The notes beneath the pieces are model-generated. The model worked only from the letters and a program-made list of their open reading frames with translations. It did not search any database and was not told the origin of the DNA. A stretch of 64,000 nucleotides of DNA from Oscillospiraceae bacterium (lineage in GTDB: Bacteria; Bacillota; Clostridia; Oscillospirales; CAG-272): positions 86,229-150,228 of the forward strand of contig SVTT01000002.1 of assembly GCA_015063625.1 (NCBI GenBank). Reading direction: 5' to 3'. Below are positions 34,123 through 43,127 of this stretch, one piece after another. Each line of letters starts with the position of its first letter. Within the stretch, counting starts at the first letter, position 1. The position numbers and the translations under genes are program-made.

Positions 34123-34971
34123 ATGAACAAGCAAAATCCATTGATGAGAAACGCCGATCGCCACTGCTGCAAATGTAGCTCCAATGGCTGTAACGGTCAA
34201 AAGTTCAGCTGTGATAACGATAAAGAGAAGGATCGGTGTGAGGTCTGTCCGCCGGGCCCGCGAGGACCACAGGGTCCACGGGGACTTCAAGGTCCTGCAG
34301 GTCCGCGAGGACCACAGGGCCTTGCGGGAGAGAGCGGTCCTATGGGTCCGCAGGGTCCCGCCGGCGAAAGGGGCTTCACGGGTCCTCGAGGTCCTGTCGG
34401 CGCCACCGGTCCTATTGGACCCATAGGCCCCGCAGGACCTCAAGGACCTGCCGGTGAAGCAGGTCCCGCAGGAGAAGCAGGCCCCACAGGACCGCAAGGT
34501 CCTGCCGGCGAAGCAGGTCCCGCAGGACCTCAAGGCCCTGCCGGAGGTGTATTGAGCTATGCCGACTTTTATGCGTTGATGCCGCCCGATAACGCGGCAA
34601 CGGTTGCTCCTGGTACGGACGTCAGCTTCCCGCAGAATGGGCCGATCGCCAATACAAATATCGGGCGACTCGGTCCGTCCTCGTTCAATCTTGGTCCGAT
34701 CGGCACCTATCAGGTCCTGTTTCAGGTGGGTGTGGCCGAGGCAGGACAGTTGATCCTGACCTTGAACGGTCAGGACCTGCCCCAAACCGTGGTAGGGCGT
34801 GCCACAGGAACGTCACAGATCGTGGGAATGGCGATTGTGACGACCGCGACGGTCAACTCAGTCCTCACGGTTCGCAACCCTGCGGGAAACGCTGCCGCGC
34901 TTACCATCACGCCCCTCGGAGGGGGAACGCGCCCCGTTTCCGCGCATCTGGTGATCACACAGATCCAATGA
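34123..34971 (+). CDS. collagen-like triple-helix surface/spore protein
   Basis: A 282-residue protein in three parts: a Cys-rich N-terminus ([12 protein letters not shown]; eight Cys in the first 42 residues), 32 uninterrupted Gly-X-Y triplets (about 45-140, rich in GPQ, GPA, GEA), and a C-terminal beta-rich globular domain of about 140 residues like the BclA/C1q-type trimerisation heads of spore-surface collagens. No signal peptide. AAAAAGGAGG precedes the ATG at 34123. The candidate mother-cell promoter and the lack of an export signal suggest a spore coat or exosporium filament protein. Confidence 0.88.
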   Translation: MNKQNPLMRNADRHCCKCSSNGCNGQKFSCDNDKEKDRCEVCPPGPRGPQGPRGLQGPAGPRGPQGLAGESGPMGPQGPAGERGFTGPRGPVGATGPIGPIGPAGPQGPAGEAGPAGEAGPTGPQGPAGEAGPAGPQGPAGGVLSYADFYALMPPDNAATVAPGTDVSFPQNGPIANTNIGRLGPSSFNLGPIGTYQVLFQVGVAEAGQLILTLNGQDLPQTVVGRATGTSQIVGMAIVTTATVNSVLTVRNPAGNAAALTITPLGGGTRPVSAHLVITQIQ

Positions 34972-35017
34972 GGCAAGTGCGTTTACGGTGCTCCTGCTTT
35001 TAACAGATGATAAAGAA

Positions 35018-35056
35018 GCTGTACCGCTCTGCTTTTGCGGAGCGGTACAGCCTTTT
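35018..35056 (+). terminator. terminator after the collagen-like gene
   Basis: GCTGTACCGCTC / GAGCGGTACAGC stem, then CTTTTG. Confidence 0.88.
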
Positions 35057-35185
35057 GATAGCTAATGCTGCTTTTGGGGCTTTGACCGGTCATGTATCTT
35101 GGCTTGGTCGAGAATCTTCTGCGACATGGTGGCATTGCCCAACCTTGTAGTGTGTCTGTCAGATCGCACGGACGGCATCTTTCTA

Positions 35186-35214
35186 TTGTATTTCGGTGCT
35201 ATCTGCGGTATAAT
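35186..35214 (+). promoter_or_regulatory. promoter of the ADP-ribosylglycohydrolase gene
   Basis: TTGTAT, 17-base spacer, TATAAT. Confidence 0.75.
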
Positions 35215-35403
35215 GTAGTAGGAGTGACGCAACGCGGCATAAGCCGTAGCAGGTACGGGTATTTGCCGAGAGAGCGGCGGGCCCTCCCGTACGGGGGAAG
35301 CCGATTGCGACGCACGGGCAAAGCGACCGTGCAAAGGAGAAGGTGCCACTGTGCGCGAGAATCGGACAGAAGCACTTGGTGAGAGCGAAAAAGGGGGAAG
35401 AGT
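35215..35403 (+). promoter_or_regulatory. long structured leader RNA, class unknown
   Basis: About 185 GC-rich, non-coding bases between the promoter and the ADP-ribosylglycohydrolase start. Hairpins visible: CGGC-ATAA-GCCG, CCCTCCCGTACGGGGG, GCACGG..CCGTGC. No U-tailed terminator. I could not match T-box, cobalamin, NAD+, THF, guanidine or c-di-GMP consensus motifs by eye. Confidence 0.45.
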
Positions 35404-36390
35404 ATGGAGGAAATGGTTGAAAAGCTGAAGGCGGTCATGCTGGGGCACGCCGTGGGGGATGCACTGGGTGTTCCCGTGGAATTTTGCACCCGTGAAGCAT
35501 TGGATTCTGATCCTGTCACCGATATGCGCGGATTCGGGACTCATTCGGTTCCTGCCGGTGCGTGGTCAGACGATACCTCGATGTCCCTTGCCGCACTGGA
35601 CGCCCTGTGCGAGGGCGAGGTGGATTACGATGCGATCATGCAAAATTTTGTGCGCTGGCATCTGGATGCGAAATACACCTCAACAGATTCGGTTTTTGAC
35701 GTTGGCAGATGCTGTAGCTGTGCCGTCATCAATTATTTCGCTGCCACCGACGGTGTATCGGGCGCCATGGAGCGCTCGCGAGCCTTTGATTTTGGCTTTG
35801 AGGGCGAGGGCTCGAACGGAAACGGATCGCTGATGCGCATCCACCCCTTCGTGCTTTATGCACACGCAAGGCAACTGCCGTTTGTAACGTGGCGTGAGCT
35901 GATAGATAACGGCTCTCGCCTCACCCACGCACACGAGCGCTCCCGTGTAGGATGTCTGATCTATGCCTTTGTGCTGATGCACCTGTTGAACGAGCCGCGT
36001 AAGGATACGATCGACCTCGCGCTGCGCCGTGCCGAGTGCGAGCTGTGCGATCACCCGGAGCTTGCTCATTACAAGCGCATTTTTGATCCGGGCTTTGCGA
36101 AAATACCCCGAAGCGATATCAAAAGCAGCGGTTACGTAGTAGATACACTGGAGGCGGCGCTTTGGTGTCTGCTCACCACCGATAGCTATCGGGAATGTGT
36201 TTTGAAAGCCGTCAATCTCGGTGCAGATACCGATACGGTCGCTGCCGTGGCAGGTGGCGTTGCAGGTGCACTCTATGGCTATGAAGCCATTCCACAGGAA
36301 TGGCTTGGGACGCTCCTTCGCCGTGATGATATCACGGCGCTGTGCACCCATGCCGCCGGGTGTTGGATGGGATTCGCAGACCGATCATGA
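35404..36390 (+). CDS. ADP-ribosylglycohydrolase family protein
   Basis: A 328-residue DraG/ARH-fold hydrolase, which removes ADP-ribose from proteins, DNA/RNA ends or small molecules. Metal-binding motifs are intact: GHAVGDALGVPVEF at the start, WSDDTSMSLAAL, EGSNGNGSLMRIHP and the C-terminal GADTDTVAAVAGGVAGALYG. AAAGGGGGAAGAGT precedes the ATG. No ADP-ribosyltransferase is visible nearby, so the substrate is open. Cytosolic. Confidence 0.93.
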   Translation: MEEMVEKLKAVMLGHAVGDALGVPVEFCTREALDSDPVTDMRGFGTHSVPAGAWSDDTSMSLAALDALCEGEVDYDAIMQNFVRWHLDAKYTSTDSVFDVGRCCSCAVINYFAATDGVSGAMERSRAFDFGFEGEGSNGNGSLMRIHPFVLYAHARQLPFVTWRELIDNGSRLTHAHERSRVGCLIYAFVLMHLLNEPRKDTIDLALRRAECELCDHPELAHYKRIFDPGFAKIPRSDIKSSGYVVDTLEAALWCLLTTDSYRECVLKAVNLGADTDTVAAVAGGVAGALYGYEAIPQEWLGTLLRRDDITALCTHAAGCWMGFADRS

Positions 36391-36502
36391 AGAAGCAAGC
36401 TTTTGTGTTTGAGATCTTTTGTACCCTGCTATAGCGAAAAAAGGCACGTAACGGGTGCAGGGAATCTATGTGCGATAGAGATTTGTGGGAGGAGAGATCG
36501 TT

Positions 36503-37279
36503 TTGATCACATTTGTGGAATTTATCGTTTGCTTTTTTGCAGGGGTCGGGGCAGGACTTGGCACCGGCTTTGCCGGCATGAGTGCGGCGGCTGTAATTAC
36601 GCCGATGCTGGTGACTTTTCTTCATATTCCCGCGTACAGTGCCGTCGGGATCGCTTTGACGTCCGATGTGCTGGCAAGCGCGGTGTCCTCCTATACCTAC
36701 AAGAAAAACGGGAATCTGGACGTTCGTAACGGACTGATCATGATGATCAGCGTTCTGGTGTTTACGACCGTGGGTAGCTATGTGTCCAGCCTTTTGCCAA
36801 ATACCGCGATGAACAGTCTTTCCGTGGTAATGACCGCCCTTCTCGGTATCAAATTTATCGTAAAGCCCGTGATGACGACGAAGGAGGCCATGCAGAATGT
36901 GTCGAGGGTCAAGCGCGCCGTGCAGTCGGTCCTTTCGGGATGCCTTGTCGGCTTTATCTGTGGCTTTGTCGGCGCGGGCGGCGGTATGATGATGCTGCTG
37001 ATTTTGACTTCCGTTTTGGGCTACGAGCTGAAGACTGCTGTGGGCACCAGTGTGTTTATTATGACCTTCACGGCACTGACAGGCTCACTCTCGCATTTTG
37101 CCATCGATGGATTGCCCGACCTGCAGATACTGATGCTTTGCGTTCTCTTTACCTTTGTCTTTGCGCGGATCGGCGCACGTATTGCCAACAAGGCCTCCCC
37201 CAAGGCATTGAACCGTGTAACGGGACTGATCCTCTTGGTGCTGGGAATCGTGATCACTGCAGTGACCTTGTTTTCATAA
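36503..37279 (+). CDS. TauE/SafE-family sulfite/anion exporter
   Basis: A 258-residue membrane protein with eight or so helices in two repeats: FFAGVGAGLGTGFAGMSAA in the first and GFICGFVGAGGGMMMLLILT with YELKTAVGTSVFIMTFTALTGS in the second, the TauE/SafE (DUF81) signature. It likely moves a sulfur-containing or organic anion. The TTG at 36503 lies seven bases after GGAGGAGAG, which itself would be coded if the GTG at 36485 were used, so 36503 is preferred. Confidence 0.85.
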   Translation: MITFVEFIVCFFAGVGAGLGTGFAGMSAAAVITPMLVTFLHIPAYSAVGIALTSDVLASAVSSYTYKKNGNLDVRNGLIMMISVLVFTTVGSYVSSLLPNTAMNSLSVVMTALLGIKFIVKPVMTTKEAMQNVSRVKRAVQSVLSGCLVGFICGFVGAGGGMMMLLILTSVLGYELKTAVGTSVFIMTFTALTGSLSHFAIDGLPDLQILMLCVLFTFVFARIGARIANKASPKALNRVTGLILLVLGIVITAVTLFS

Positions 37280-37503
37280 CCGATGCTCGTCATATCACTG
37301 CGAAGAATAACAATCTTGAAAAACGGACGTTTGCGCTGAGAAATGCCCGATCTCTGTGAGTGTATGACTCGGATGAGAGCAGAGGGTGTTTGATGATCAT
37401 AGTAAAATGCTTATACCGAAAAAACGTGTGTGTCAATGGGCATACTTCAAAACGTATCACTAACGGATATCTTCTCCGATCGTGAAACGTGTACTTTGCC
37501 TTA

Positions 37504-37881
37504 TTACCGCCGATGCTTGCGGATCCATGCAAGCAGCTCGCCGTAGTCCATTTCGCCTGCGGCAACGGCAAGTCCCACGTGGGCAATGTCGGCATTGTCA
37601 ACGTCCAGGCGAATGCCGTTGACCTCCAGGAAGGTCAGCAGAACGCACATGCCAATGCGCTTATTCCCGTCCACAAATGCATGGTTGGAGATAAGGGAGA
37701 AGCCAAGGTGTGCGCCCTTTTCCTCCTTGGTGGGATAAAGCTCTGTGCCGCCAAAGGTCTGAAATGCGGATTTTAACGCGCTGTCCAGCAAATTGGCGTC
37801 ACGGAGCGCGGGATCGCCGCCCGTTTCCTCTGTGATCAGCTTGTGCAGCATAAGAACCTTGTCTTGACTGAGCTTGATCAT
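37504..37881 (-). CDS. doc: Doc-type Fic-fold toxin
   Basis: A 125-residue death-on-curing protein with the Fic/Doc motif HAFVDGNKRIG (H-x-F-x-D-x-N-K-R), near residue 67. Doc transfers phosphate from ATP to EF-Tu and halts translation. Also typical: LITEETGGDPALRDANLLDSAL at the N-terminus (in part GGDPALRDANLLDSAL) and HLGFSLI. Its start overlaps the stop of the antitoxin gene by four bases, giving the antitoxin-first order of Phd-Doc. Catalytic residues look intact. Confidence 0.92.
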   Translation of the reverse strand: MIKLSQDKVLMLHKLITEETGGDPALRDANLLDSALKSAFQTFGGTELYPTKEEKGAHLGFSLISNHAFVDGNKRIGMCVLLTFLEVNGIRLDVDNADIAHVGLAVAAGEMDYGELLAWIRKHRR

Positions 37882-38120
37882 TTTGCCAGCTCCTCAAATG
37901 CAGCTCTGTATTTTTTCAGAACGCGTGCGGCAACAAAATCGATCTTTTCATCGTCGGTCATCTCGATGGTGGTATCCTGTTCAAGATCCACCAGCTTGTA
38001 TTTGGGACGATTGTTTTTGAAAATAAAGATAGTACCGCTTTTATCGCAGCTGCGTGCCACGTGGGAAAAATTTTGATTTGCCTCCGTGATCGAAACGATC
38101 TGATCGGTGTTAATGGTCAT
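37878..38120 (-). CDS. phd: Phd/YefM-type antitoxin
   Basis: An 80-residue Phd-family antitoxin: N-terminal DNA-binding part MTINTDQIVSITEANQNFSHVAR with KNNRPKYKLVDLE, and a C-terminal helix (ARVLKKYRAAFEELAK) that would cover Doc. It should neutralise Doc and autorepress the operon. GGAGGCGCC precedes the ATG. A paralog differing at 8 of 80 residues lies alone at 43530-43772. Confidence 0.93.
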   Translation of the reverse strand: MTINTDQIVSITEANQNFSHVARSCDKSGTIFIFKNNRPKYKLVDLEQDTTIEMTDDEKIDFVAARVLKKYRAAFEELAK

Positions 38121-38150
38121 TGTGGCGCCTCCTGTTTGAAATCTGGTCTT

Positions 38151-38179
38151 ATTTTACAGCAAGATTAGGATATTGTCAA
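38151..38179 (-). promoter_or_regulatory. promoter of phd-doc
   Basis: Minus strand: TTGACA, 17-base spacer, TAAAAT. The sequence just upstream (AAATTTTAGGTTGA) is shared with the promoter of the orphan antitoxin. Confidence 0.82.
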
Positions 38180-38287
38180 CCTAAAATTTGGGGGAGAGTG
38201 GAAGGGGAAGGTCGTTTTTTGTCGTATCCATCAGAACCGAGCCAAGCCAAGCAGCTGGCGCTCGGCAGATATTGATAGCCGTGCCCC

Positions 38288-38316
38288 TTGCGTGCTACGG
38301 TATTTGGTGGTATAAT
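38288..38316 (+). promoter_or_regulatory. promoter of the nicotinamidase-like gene
   Basis: TTGCGT, 17-base spacer, TATAAT. Confidence 0.65.
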
Positions 38317-38347
38317 GATGACGATCGGAGAAAAGGAGGCTTCATAA

Positions 38348-38854
38348 ATGAAATACCTTATTGTCGTAGATATGCAGGTGGATTTTATCACGGGCAGCCT
38401 CGGCAGTGATCTCGCCGCGGCGATCGTGCCGAATGTGGTAGAGAAGGTTAGGAATTTTGACGGCAAGATCATCTTTACCCGTGACACCCATTTTGCGGAT
38501 TATAGAGCCACGCAGGAGGGGAGAAATCTGCCCGTGCCCCATTGCATAAAAGGTAGCGACGGCTGGCAGATCTGTGATGAGCTGAAGCCCTTTGCCGAAA
38601 CCGTGTTAGATAAGCTCACCTTTGGTAGCATCGACCTGCCCCAACTGCTCGAAAGCTACGGTGAGTCCATTGAGAGCATCGAGCTTTGCGGACTTTGCAC
38701 CGATATCTGCGTGATCTCCAACGCGATGGTCTTGAAAGCCGCATTTCCCGAGGTGCCGATCGCGGTGGATGCCGCCTGCTCCGCAGGCGTGTCGGTGGAA
38801 AGTCATAACACCGCCCTCAATGCCATGCGTGCCGTTCAGATCGAGATCGTATGA
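38348..38854 (+). CDS. isochorismatase-fold nicotinamidase-like hydrolase
   Basis: A 168-residue cysteine hydrolase. The catalytic triad is visible: Asp in VVDMQVDFITGS, Lys in VLDKLTFGSIDL and Cys in LCGLCTDICVIS; the metal-site FTRDTHFADY fits nicotinamidases (PncA), which convert nicotinamide to nicotinate in NAD salvage. AAAGGAGG lies before the ATG. Next to a CoA-disulfide reductase and a nitroreductase, so the three may serve redox/NAD homeostasis; isochorismatase activity is unlikely without other siderophore genes. Confidence 0.85.
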   Translation: MKYLIVVDMQVDFITGSLGSDLAAAIVPNVVEKVRNFDGKIIFTRDTHFADYRATQEGRNLPVPHCIKGSDGWQICDELKPFAETVLDKLTFGSIDLPQLLESYGESIESIELCGLCTDICVISNAMVLKAAFPEVPIAVDAACSAGVSVESHNTALNAMRAVQIEIV

Positions 38855-38885
38855 TCATAAGCAGATAGGAGAAGGGGTGTACAGC

Positions 38886-40577
38886 ATGAAGATTGTAATC
38901 GTTGGAGGCGTGGCTGGCGGTGCCACCGCCGCAGCACGCATCCGCAGACTTGACGAGCAGGCCGAGATCGTGGTGTTCGAGCGTTCGGGCTTTATGTCCT
39001 ATGCCAACTGCGGCTTGCCGTATTATATCGGGGACGTGATCGCCGACGAGGAGGAGCTGACGCTCCAGACTCCGGAAAGCTTCTTTTCGCGCTTTCGCGT
39101 GAAGGTCAAAACACATCATGAGGTTACGGCTATTCACCCCGACCGCAAGACCGTCACGGTCAAAAAACTGTCAGACGGTACGAGTTTTGAGGAAAAATAC
39201 GACAAATTGCTTCTTGCCCCCGGCGCGAAAGCCGCCTTGCCGCGGGTGCAGGGGATCGATAGCGAAAAGCTCTTCACGCTCCGCACCGTAGAGGACACGC
39301 TACGCATCAAAAACTATATCAAAACGCATCGCCCACACTCCGTTATTCTCGCGGGCGGCGGCTTTATTGGCGTGGAGCTTGCCGAGAATCTTTGCGAGCT
39401 TGGCATGGATGTGACCATTATACAACGTCCGCGGCAATTACTCACCCCGTTTGACGAGGATATGGCGGCGTTCTTCCACGCGCAGATGCGCCGCTACGGC
39501 GTCAAGCTCCTGCTCGGCAGGACTGTCACAGGGTTTGTCGAGGCAGATCGGGGCGTAGCCGTGCAGCTTGATCGTGACGGAACGCTCCGTGCGGATATGG
39601 CGATCCTTGCTCTTGGTGTCACACCCGACACTGCGCTTGCCGAGGAGGCAGGGATCGCCCTCGGCATCAAGAATAGCATCCTCGTAAACGACAAAATGGA
39701 AACCTCCGTGCCCGATATCTATGCCGTGGGTGATGCCGTACAGGTGAAGCATGCCGTTTCGGGCGAGAATGCTCTTATCTCGCTTGCCGGTCCTGCCAAC
39801 AAGCAGGGACGCATTGCCGCAGACAATATTTGCGGCGGGGATAGCCACTACCACGGCTCGCAGGGCAGCTCGGTGATCAAAATCTTCGATTTGACCGCCG
39901 CCACCACGGGTCTTAGTGAAAATGACGCGAAACGGTGTGAGTTTTCGGTGGATAAAGTGATTCTTTCACCGATGAGTCGCGCGGGCTACTACCCGGGCGG
40001 CAGCGTGATGACGATAAAGGTGATCTTTGAAAAGGACACCTACCGATTGCTTGGCGCGCAGATCGTAGGGCGCGAGGGCGTGGATAAGCGTATTGATGTG
40101 CTTGCCACTGCCATTCACGCAGGAATGAGGGCCACTGATCTGAAGGACCTGGATCTTGCCTACGCGCCGCCTTATTCCTCGGCAAAGGACCCCATAAATA
40201 TGGCGGGCTTTATGATCGACAATATTGCCAACGGTACGCTGAAGCAGTGGCATGTAGAGGAGCTTCACACACTGTTGCGGCGCACCGACGTCACCCTGCT
40301 TGATACCCGTACCCGTCGTGAGTATGCCATGGGACACATCGATGGCTTTGCCAATATCCCCGTGGATGAGCTGCGCGAGCGCCTTGCCGAGGTGCCCAAG
40401 GGTAAGCCCGTGTACGTGATCTGCCAAAGCGGTCTGCGTAGTTATATCGCCACTCGTATTTTGGAGGGCAACGGCTACACCGCTTACAATTTCTCGGGCG
40501 GCTACCGCTTCTATGCTGCTGTCATGCAGGATCGCGCTCTCATTGCCCGTGCCACCCCCTGTGGAATGGATGAATGA
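38886..40577 (+). CDS. CoA-disulfide reductase with C-terminal rhodanese domain
   Basis: A 563-residue FAD enzyme of the CoADR/NADH-oxidase group. N-terminal FAD motif IVIVGGVAGGATAAARIRRLDE, redox Cys in SYANCGLPYYIGD, NAD-binding ILAGGGFIGVELAENL, second FAD motif VPDIYAVGDAVQV, then dimerisation domain to about 450. The last ~100 residues are a rhodanese domain with active Cys in VYVICQSGLRSYIA. Such fusions reduce CoA disulfide, CoA-persulfide or polysulfide with NAD(P)H. The start at 38886 has AGGAGAAGGGG upstream; the earlier in-frame codons overlap the nicotinamidase gene. Confidence 0.93.
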   Translation: MKIVIVGGVAGGATAAARIRRLDEQAEIVVFERSGFMSYANCGLPYYIGDVIADEEELTLQTPESFFSRFRVKVKTHHEVTAIHPDRKTVTVKKLSDGTSFEEKYDKLLLAPGAKAALPRVQGIDSEKLFTLRTVEDTLRIKNYIKTHRPHSVILAGGGFIGVELAENLCELGMDVTIIQRPRQLLTPFDEDMAAFFHAQMRRYGVKLLLGRTVTGFVEADRGVAVQLDRDGTLRADMAILALGVTPDTALAEEAGIALGIKNSILVNDKMETSVPDIYAVGDAVQVKHAVSGENALISLAGPANKQGRIAADNICGGDSHYHGSQGSSVIKIFDLTAATTGLSENDAKRCEFSVDKVILSPMSRAGYYPGGSVMTIKVIFEKDTYRLLGAQIVGREGVDKRIDVLATAIHAGMRATDLKDLDLAYAPPYSSAKDPINMAGFMIDNIANGTLKQWHVEELHTLLRRTDVTLLDTRTRREYAMGHIDGFANIPVDELRERLAEVPKGKPVYVICQSGLRSYIATRILEGNGYTAYNFSGGYRFYAAVMQDRALIARATPCGMDE

Positions 40578-40590
40578 AAGGAGAATGGGG

Positions 40591-41124
40591 ATGAACTTTA
40601 CCGAAATTGCAGAAAGCAGACAGTCCTGCCGCAGCTATGATCCCACGCGCACCGTGGAAGAGGAGAAGCTCTCGGCGATCCTCGCCACCGCGCGCCTTGC
40701 TCCCTCGGCGTGCAACGGCCAGACCTATCATATCACCGTGTGCAAGGGTGAAGCGGCAAAGCAGGCGGCCAAGGCAACGCAGGGAATGGGTATGAACAAA
40801 TTTGCCGCCGACGCGCCCGTGATGCTTGTCATCTCGGAGAGGCCCTACGTCGCCTCCGCCGCCCTCGGCGCCAAGATGAAGGGGAATGATTATCGCTCCA
40901 TCGATATTGGCATTCTCGCTGCCTATATCACAGCGGAAGCCGCCGCGCAGGGGCTTTCTACCTGCATCCTCGGCTGGCTCGATGATAAAAAGCTCCGCGG
41001 GCTCTGCCATTTCGATGCCCCAGTCCGCCTCGTTATCACCCTCGGCTACGCCAAGGAAGGCGATCCCCTCCGCGCCAAAAAGCGTAAGGATCTCGCCGAG
41101 CTGGTAACCGTTATCGAAGTATAA
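40591..41124 (+). CDS. nitroreductase family FMN protein
   Basis: A 177-residue nitroreductase: MNFTEIAESRQSCRSYDPTR with the FMN-binding Arg-x-Ser-x-Arg pattern, TARLAPSACNGQTYHITV, and the ITAEAAAQGLSTCILGW central helix. About one fifth of the usual length variants are this short two-domain-less type. AAAGGAG at eight bases before ATG 40591 sets the start. Follows the CoA-disulfide reductase by 13 bases, so co-transcribed. Substrate unknown. Confidence 0.9.
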   Translation: MNFTEIAESRQSCRSYDPTRTVEEEKLSAILATARLAPSACNGQTYHITVCKGEAAKQAAKATQGMGMNKFAADAPVMLVISERPYVASAALGAKMKGNDYRSIDIGILAAYITAEAAAQGLSTCILGWLDDKKLRGLCHFDAPVRLVITLGYAKEGDPLRAKKRKDLAELVTVIEV

Positions 41125-41200
41125 AAGCTTGATGATTGCCGGTGCGAGTACACTGAGCTGCGAGATGACCATCGACGAAGTGCTGAGGGAGAGATAAACA

Positions 41201-41235
41201 AAAAAGGGCGCGGCTCATTTGAGCCGCGCCCTTTT
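41201..41235. terminator. bidirectional terminator
   Basis: AGGGCGCGGCTCA / TGAGCCGCGCCCT stem with A-run left and T-run right, between convergent nitroreductase and mgtE genes. Confidence 0.92.
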
Positions 41236-41268
41236 GCTCGAAAAGCATTCAAATAAAGAGCGTATTGC

Positions 41269-42669
41269 TTATAATTTCAACAGCAATGCCCATGCAAGGC
41301 CATAGTAGCTGATTACCGCCACAAGGTCGTTAATGGTTGTAATCAGCGGTCCTGAGGCAACAGCAGGGTCGACACCAAATCGATAGAGGCAGATCGGAAT
41401 CGCGGCACCTGTGAGACCGGAAATCGCCATAGCAAAGCACATGGCGAGTCCCACGCACCCTGCGGCGGCAAATACGAAAGTCGCACCGTATGATGCGAAT
41501 ACAAAAAGATAGCCGCTTATGATCAAAAACGATATGGCACCGAGTACACAACCGTTTAGCAGTGCGACGCGGATTTCCTTTAAAATCGTAAAGATCTGCA
41601 TTTTAAAATTGTTGTTCGCTTTGTCACCCAGCGCCCTTACCGTTACCGCAAGGGACTGCGTGCCAACGTTGCCCGCCATTCCGAGAATCAAAGATTGAAA
41701 AGAAACGATCATGGGGAGGGCTGCAACCACGCTTTCGAAAACGCTTACAACGGTAGAAACGATAAGCCCCATAAACAAAAGTGCGATCAGCCACGGCACA
41801 CGCTTTTTCATACTTGTAAAAAGCGGTTCGTCAGGCTCTTGTTCTGCGGTCATTGCCGCCAGCTTGGCATAATCGTCACCGCGCTCCTCGTCGATCAGCT
41901 CGGTAATGTCTGTAGACGTAATCACGCCGAGAAGTGCTTTATTGTCGGAAGAAATAACGGGGATCATACTTTCGGAATATCCGCGCAAGCGCTCGATATT
42001 TTCGGAAATGATATCTTTATCGTATACAAAAGGGAAGGTGTTACAAATCAGGGTTTCAAGCTCAACATTGCTTCTGGCTACGATCAGATCCTTCAGATCA
42101 ATGACGCCGTAAAAGGAACCGTCATCATTCACCACGAATATTGTATATACATTATCGTTTTCCGCGGCCTCACGAACCAGGGCCTTCATTGTTTCCTTGA
42201 TGGTTTGGGTTCGCTTTACAGCAATAAAATTCGTGCTCATGCGGCTTCCGAATTCATCATCATCATAGGAAACGATCATCTCGATGTCTTCTCTTACCTC
42301 GGGATTCTCGATCAGATCAAAAATCTCGTTTCGCGTTTGCTCATCAAGGTCTTCCAACGCCTCTACGGCATCGTCAGCGTCCATTTGCTCAATGATTTCC
42401 GCTGCATCATCGGCATCGATCTCGGAAAGATAATTGCCTGCGTTATCAAGGAAGGAAACGATTTCAGACATGATCTCGCTGCCGAGAATTTGAAGCAATT
42501 TTTCGCGTTCCTCTGAGGTCAGCTCCTCAAAAATGCTTGCGATATCGTTTTCGTGATATTCCTGGAGCTGCGCTTTTATTTCGTTGTGGGCGCAATCGCT
42601 TCGAATGATGCCAAGGATCTGTGTGCCATAATTCCTTTCGGAAAAAGAAAGCTCGTTTTTCTCTTCCAT
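41269..42669 (-). CDS. mgtE: magnesium transporter MgtE
   Basis: A 466-residue MgtE channel: acidic N-terminal superhelical domain (about 20-135, with DDAAEIIEQMDADDAVEAL), two CBS domains (about 140-265) and five transmembrane helices (about 290-466) including GNVGTQSLAVTVRALG and the pore-lining GLTGAAIPICLYRFGVDPAVASGPLITTIND (in parts). It imports Mg2+, gated by cytoplasmic Mg2+ at the acidic domains. GGAGGCTGCCC precedes the ATG. The leader is only about 50 bases, so no M-box is present. Confidence 0.96.
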   Translation of the reverse strand: MEEKNELSFSERNYGTQILGIIRSDCAHNEIKAQLQEYHENDIASIFEELTSEEREKLLQILGSEIMSEIVSFLDNAGNYLSEIDADDAAEIIEQMDADDAVEALEDLDEQTRNEIFDLIENPEVREDIEMIVSYDDDEFGSRMSTNFIAVKRTQTIKETMKALVREAAENDNVYTIFVVNDDGSFYGVIDLKDLIVARSNVELETLICNTFPFVYDKDIISENIERLRGYSESMIPVISSDNKALLGVITSTDITELIDEERGDDYAKLAAMTAEQEPDEPLFTSMKKRVPWLIALLFMGLIVSTVVSVFESVVAALPMIVSFQSLILGMAGNVGTQSLAVTVRALGDKANNNFKMQIFTILKEIRVALLNGCVLGAISFLIISGYLFVFASYGATFVFAAAGCVGLAMCFAMAISGLTGAAIPICLYRFGVDPAVASGPLITTINDLVAVISYYGLAWALLLKL

Positions 42670-42722
42670 GGGCAGCCTCCTGTTTTAATGTTGAAATGCC
42701 GCAAGGATATCCTTGCGGTAAT

Positions 42723-42751
42723 AGTATAGCACAATGATCTGATCTTGTAAA
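42723..42751 (-). promoter_or_regulatory. promoter of mgtE
   Basis: Minus strand: TTTACA, 17-base spacer, TATACT. A small hairpin (GCCGCAAGGAT/ATCCTTGCGG) lies in the leader at 42697-42718. From 42752 to 42996 I see no gene; the stretch only shows a loosely repeated TGCACTTGAAGGTG-type motif. Confidence 0.78.
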
Positions 42752-42996
42752 GGAGAAGGAGGAGGCGGATGCGCTCTGCGAGCGCGCCATATTTGTTGCG
42801 CAAAGTCTGTGCTTGAAGGTGAACGCGCTGCCCCTAGGTGGCAAAGCTATCTGTTGCGCCCAGTCCTGCGGACCTGCACTTGAAGGTGGCACTTTCTGCG
42901 AAAGCACACACCTTCCCCACGAGCGCCGCTTGGCGGCGCCGTGATTTCGCAAAGCACCTTCTCCGCCCCCTCAATGCGTTGTGCTTAAAAAATACA

Positions 42997-43041
42997 GCCC
43001 CCATAGGATTACAGTGTTGCTGAACTGCGCCTATGGGGGGC
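42997..43041 (-). terminator. terminator of the tRNA-Ser locus (minus strand)
   Basis: GCCCCCATAGG / CCTATGGGGGG stem; on the minus strand it is followed within a few bases by ATTTTTTAA. Confidence 0.72.
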
Positions 43042-43042
43042 T

Positions 43043-43127
43043 TGGCGGAGAAGGTGGGATTTGAACCCACGCGCCGCGTTAACGGCCTACGAGATTTCGA
43101 GCCATCGCCACAGTATCCCTCTTCGCC
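43043..43127 (-). pseudogene. broken tRNA-Ser (CGA): intact 3' half only
   Basis: On the minus strand the 3' half is a good class II tRNA-Ser: anticodon loop CTCGAAA, TCTCG, long variable arm, TPsiC arm GTGGGTTCAAATCCCAC, acceptor CTTCTCC, G and CCA. The 5' half is not tRNA: the anticodon stem partner is wrong (GATGG against TCTCG), T8 and a normal D arm are missing. The switch from tRNA to other sequence falls in the anticodon loop, a usual crossover point of integrases. Confidence 0.75.

Noticed and set aside
42670..42722. M-box magnesium riboswitch before mgtE
   Set aside because: Leader of about 50 bases contains only a simple hairpin, far too short for an M-box.
43043..43127. Functional tRNA-Ser on the minus strand
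   Set aside because: Anticodon stem, D arm and position 8 do not fit; only the 3' half is tRNA-like, so it is listed as a pseudogene.
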